Source of the DNA: Limisphaera sp026417315
GTDB taxonomy: Bacteria; Verrucomicrobiota; Verrucomicrobiia; Limisphaerales; Limisphaeraceae
Reading direction: 5' to 3'
Assembly: GCF_049537125.1 (NCBI RefSeq)
Contig: NZ_JBMVQY010000007.1
Location: 29,729 to 93,728, forward strand
Length of the DNA: 64,000 nucleotides
Shown here: piece by piece, positions 51,938 to 64,000 of the stretch
Layout: each line of letters begins with the position of its first letter
How positions within the stretch are numbered: position 1 is the stretch's first letter
Translations under genes and position numbers: made by a program
The notes under the pieces: model-generated
What the model was told of the DNA's origin: nothing
Databases searched by the model: none
The model's input: only the letters and a program-made list of their open reading frames with translations

Positions 51938-64000
<12,063 letters not shown>

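Overview
The window reads as a bacterial chromosome of high GC content, most likely a member of the Verrucomicrobiota (Limisphaera/Pedosphaera-like). The reasons are a prepilin-type protein with the very hydrophobic N-terminus common in that phylum, a deoxyhypusine-synthase-like protein, a giant multi-domain surface protein, a Rho factor with a long disordered N-terminus, and wide gene-free spacers. The taxonomic call is inference. No tRNA, rRNA, CRISPR array, transposase or phage gene was seen.

Layout. 1-2616 (-): start of a large envelope protein. 2619-3911 (-): hisS. 4719-10808 (-): a flagellar filament block, read in the order flagellin 2, flagellin 1, fliD, an exported protein, an FlgM-like protein, fliS and a FliT-like chaperone. 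Each flagellin has its own sigma-28-type promoter and a structured mRNA leader of about 140 nt. The two leaders share four hairpins with compensated stems, and two hairpins in each expose a CsrA-type GGA loop. 11184-15750: small housekeeping and membrane genes (NUDIX, MFS, PUR-type DUF3276, a DUF4149-like membrane protein, a RodZ-like protein, a PilZ-like protein). 16652-17849 (-): a lone receiver protein and a peroxiredoxin.

18303-24144 (+): a catalytically dead S41-type protein, then a single 720-residue polypeptide joining low-molecular-weight tyrosine phosphatase, ribose-5-phosphate isomerase B and serine hydroxymethyltransferase, then a cell-wall amidase overlapping a secreted lyase-like protein. 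24186-26854 (-): an M48 membrane protease and LemA. 27155-30911 (-): a HAD phosphatase, recR, ybaB, dnaX and the small SRP RNA. 31490-35797 (-): a duplicated-domain lipoprotein, resB and ccsA (cytochrome c maturation system II). 35921-37853 (-): rho with a clear sigma-70-type promoter. 38119-41774: an SGNH hydrolase, divergent from a TPR-rich exported protein.

41775-43708 and 50835-51937 are gene-poor stretches filled with degenerate copies of one dispersed repeat family, including REP-like long hairpins. Between them lie the deoxyhypusine-synthase-like gene, a prepilin-like protein, and a metal-uptake cluster (His/Cys small protein, outer-membrane barrel, ZnuA-like binding protein, ZnuB-like permease, no ATPase gene) that ends tail to tail with a Tat-exported metallo-beta-lactamase-fold protein. 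51938-64000 (-) is one enormous surface or secreted protein (at least 4020 residues, start beyond the window) made of LamG, PPC, CARDB, Calx-beta, fibronectin-like, cadherin-like and cohesin-like modules, interrupted by a poly-glycine tract and a cysteine-rich insert.

The strongest candidates for something undescribed are the conserved flagellin leader RNA, the three-enzyme fusion and the dispersed repeat family.
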